Origin: Chloroflexota bacterium
GTDB taxonomy: Bacteria; Chloroflexota; Dehalococcoidia; Lucifugimonadales; UBA2962
Direction of reading: 5' to 3'
DNA: 32,076 nt
Assembly (NCBI GenBank): GCA_002699485.1
Contig: PAAV01000027.1
Location: 1-32,076 of the forward strand
Of the stretch, positions 31,326-32,076 are shown one piece after another; within the stretch, counting starts at the first letter, position 1, and the number at the start of each line of letters is the position of its first letter. The notes beneath the pieces are model-generated. The model saw nothing but the letters and a program-made list of their open reading frames with translations, was not told the DNA's origin and did no database searches. The translations under genes and the position numbers were made by a program.

Positions 31326-32076
31326 TTGCCCAAAATGATGCGAACAGACCGATTTCCATCAGGAGAATTAATAGATCGGCTAAATCCGATAGAGTTTACG
31401 TTTGATGGAAAAAAAATAGAGGCATATGAGGGAGATACTTTAGGTTCAGCTTTAGCAGCGCAAAACATTAAAGTATTATCACGCAGTTTTAAGTACCATC
31501 GTCCCAGAGGACTCATGTGCGTGTCAGGCCAGTGTCCAAATTGTCTAGTTGAAGTAAACGGCTCTCCTAACATAAGAGCTTGTATGACTAAAGCCGAAAA
31601 CAAAATGGCAGTTAAATCTCAGAACAGATGGCCATCCCTTAAGTATGATGTTTTGTCAGTAATAGATAAGTTACATTGGCTTTTACCTGTCGGTTTCTAT
31701 TACAAATCGTTTTACAAACCAAGATTTATGTGGGACCTGATCAGGCCCATACTTAGGAAAGCCGGAGGACTGGGGAGGATAAATCCTCAAGCGAAAGGTA
31801 TTTTAGAAAAGCCCCATAGGACGATGTTTACTGACATAGCTGTCGTTGGTGCAGGATCATCTGGATTGTCGGCTGCCCTAGCTGCTGAAGAGCAGGGAGC
31901 TAGCGTTACCCTAATAGACAAGATGGAACACCTTGGAGGGTGCAATAAAGGTCTTCTGGAGGAGAAATTGGTAAAAGAAGTTATTAATAAAAAGTCAATA
32001 ACTATCTTTACCTCGGCTCCAGCTTTCGGTTTTTATTCCCCTGATTTGATTACCCTTGATGGCACTAAAGAAATGA
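31326..32076 (+). CDS. SoxA-like alpha subunit with intact N-terminal 2Fe-2S site, 3' end off the window
   Basis: The frame is open to the right edge, giving the first 250 residues. The N-terminal domain (to about residue 95) contains YHRPRGLMCVSGQCPNC and four cysteines, C65, C70, C73 and C86, spaced as a plant-ferredoxin-like 2Fe-2S ligand set. The linker has the family stretch SQNRWPSLKYDVLSV, then PVGFYYKSF. A dinucleotide-binding motif, VVGAGSSGLSAA, lies around 173-184. Classical heterotetrameric sarcosine oxidase alpha chains lack these cysteines. I chose the TTG at 31326 because GGAG lies 9 bases upstream; an ATG at 31335 is the alternative. It is fourth in the amidase operon. Confidence 0.9.
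   Translation, partial: MPKMMRTDRFPSGELIDRLNPIEFTFDGKKIEAYEGDTLGSALAAQNIKVLSRSFKYHRPRGLMCVSGQCPNCLVEVNGSPNIRACMTKAENKMAVKSQNRWPSLKYDVLSVIDKLHWLLPVGFYYKSFYKPRFMWDLIRPILRKAGGLGRINPQAKGILEKPHRTMFTDIAVVGAGSSGLSAALAAEEQGASVTLIDKMEHLGGCNKGLLEEKLVKEVINKKSITIFTSAPAFGFYSPDLITLDGTKEM

Overview
The window is AT-rich, gene-dense bacterial DNA with short intergenic gaps and coupled starts. The gene mix is a luciferase-like flavin monooxygenase, a mandelate-racemase-type enolase, SDR and Gfo/Idh/MocA dehydrogenases, oligopeptide-type ABC importers, a CRTAC1/ASPIC protein and an actinobacterial-like Dcd. This mix resembles free-living marine Chloroflexota of the SAR202 type, oligotrophs that break down recalcitrant organic matter. 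That placement is an inference from gene content; there is no rRNA or ribosomal protein gene here to test it. No insertion sequence, phage gene, CRISPR array or toxin-antitoxin pair was seen.

Layout. 1-2170 (minus): zinc alcohol dehydrogenase followed by a luciferase-like monooxygenase that runs off the left edge. 2476-6188 (plus): an ABC importer made of a lipoprotein binding protein, a perfect 17-bp hairpin, and two permeases. 6204-10361 (minus): cyclase-family hydrolase, SDR dehydrogenase, class III aminotransferase, an unlisted 28-residue membrane peptide coupled to the aminotransferase stop, and a cytoplasmic serine hydrolase with the beta-lactamase fold. tRNA-Gln and tRNA-Glu lie just upstream on the same strand. 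10667-15704 (minus): dcd, ribD, ribE, ribBA, ribH, meaB, a compact riboflavin operon. 15898-16618 (plus): signal peptidase I and tRNA-Lys. 16761-19275 (plus): a PLP enzyme of the ACC deaminase/D-cysteine desulfhydrase family, a VOC protein and a 3-hydroxyisobutyrate-dehydrogenase-like enzyme. 19293-25800 (minus): CRTAC1/ASPIC lipoprotein, CrtI-like flavoprotein, Gfo/Idh/MocA oxidoreductase, enolase-superfamily enzyme, small lipoprotein. 25833-27740 (minus): a second importer permease pair ending in a strong intrinsic terminator. 28205-32076 (plus): amidase, type III glutamine synthetase (GlnT/GmaS-like), SoxD-like and SoxA-like subunits, the last running off the right edge.

How the parts fit. 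The window reads as a nutrient-scavenging region. Two importers with no ATPase genes bring in peptide-like or other organic solutes, and several small catabolic operons oxidise, deaminate or hydrolyse organic acids, amides and amines. The riboflavin operon supplies flavin for the many flavoenzymes. The most interesting unit is the right-hand operon, where an amidase, a gamma-glutamylmethylamide-synthetase-like enzyme and subunits of a sarcosine-oxidase/N-methylglutamate-dehydrogenase-type complex sit in line. This suggests an amide-to-methylated-amine catabolic route. Second is the hydrolase/aminotransferase cluster with the coupled membrane micropeptide.
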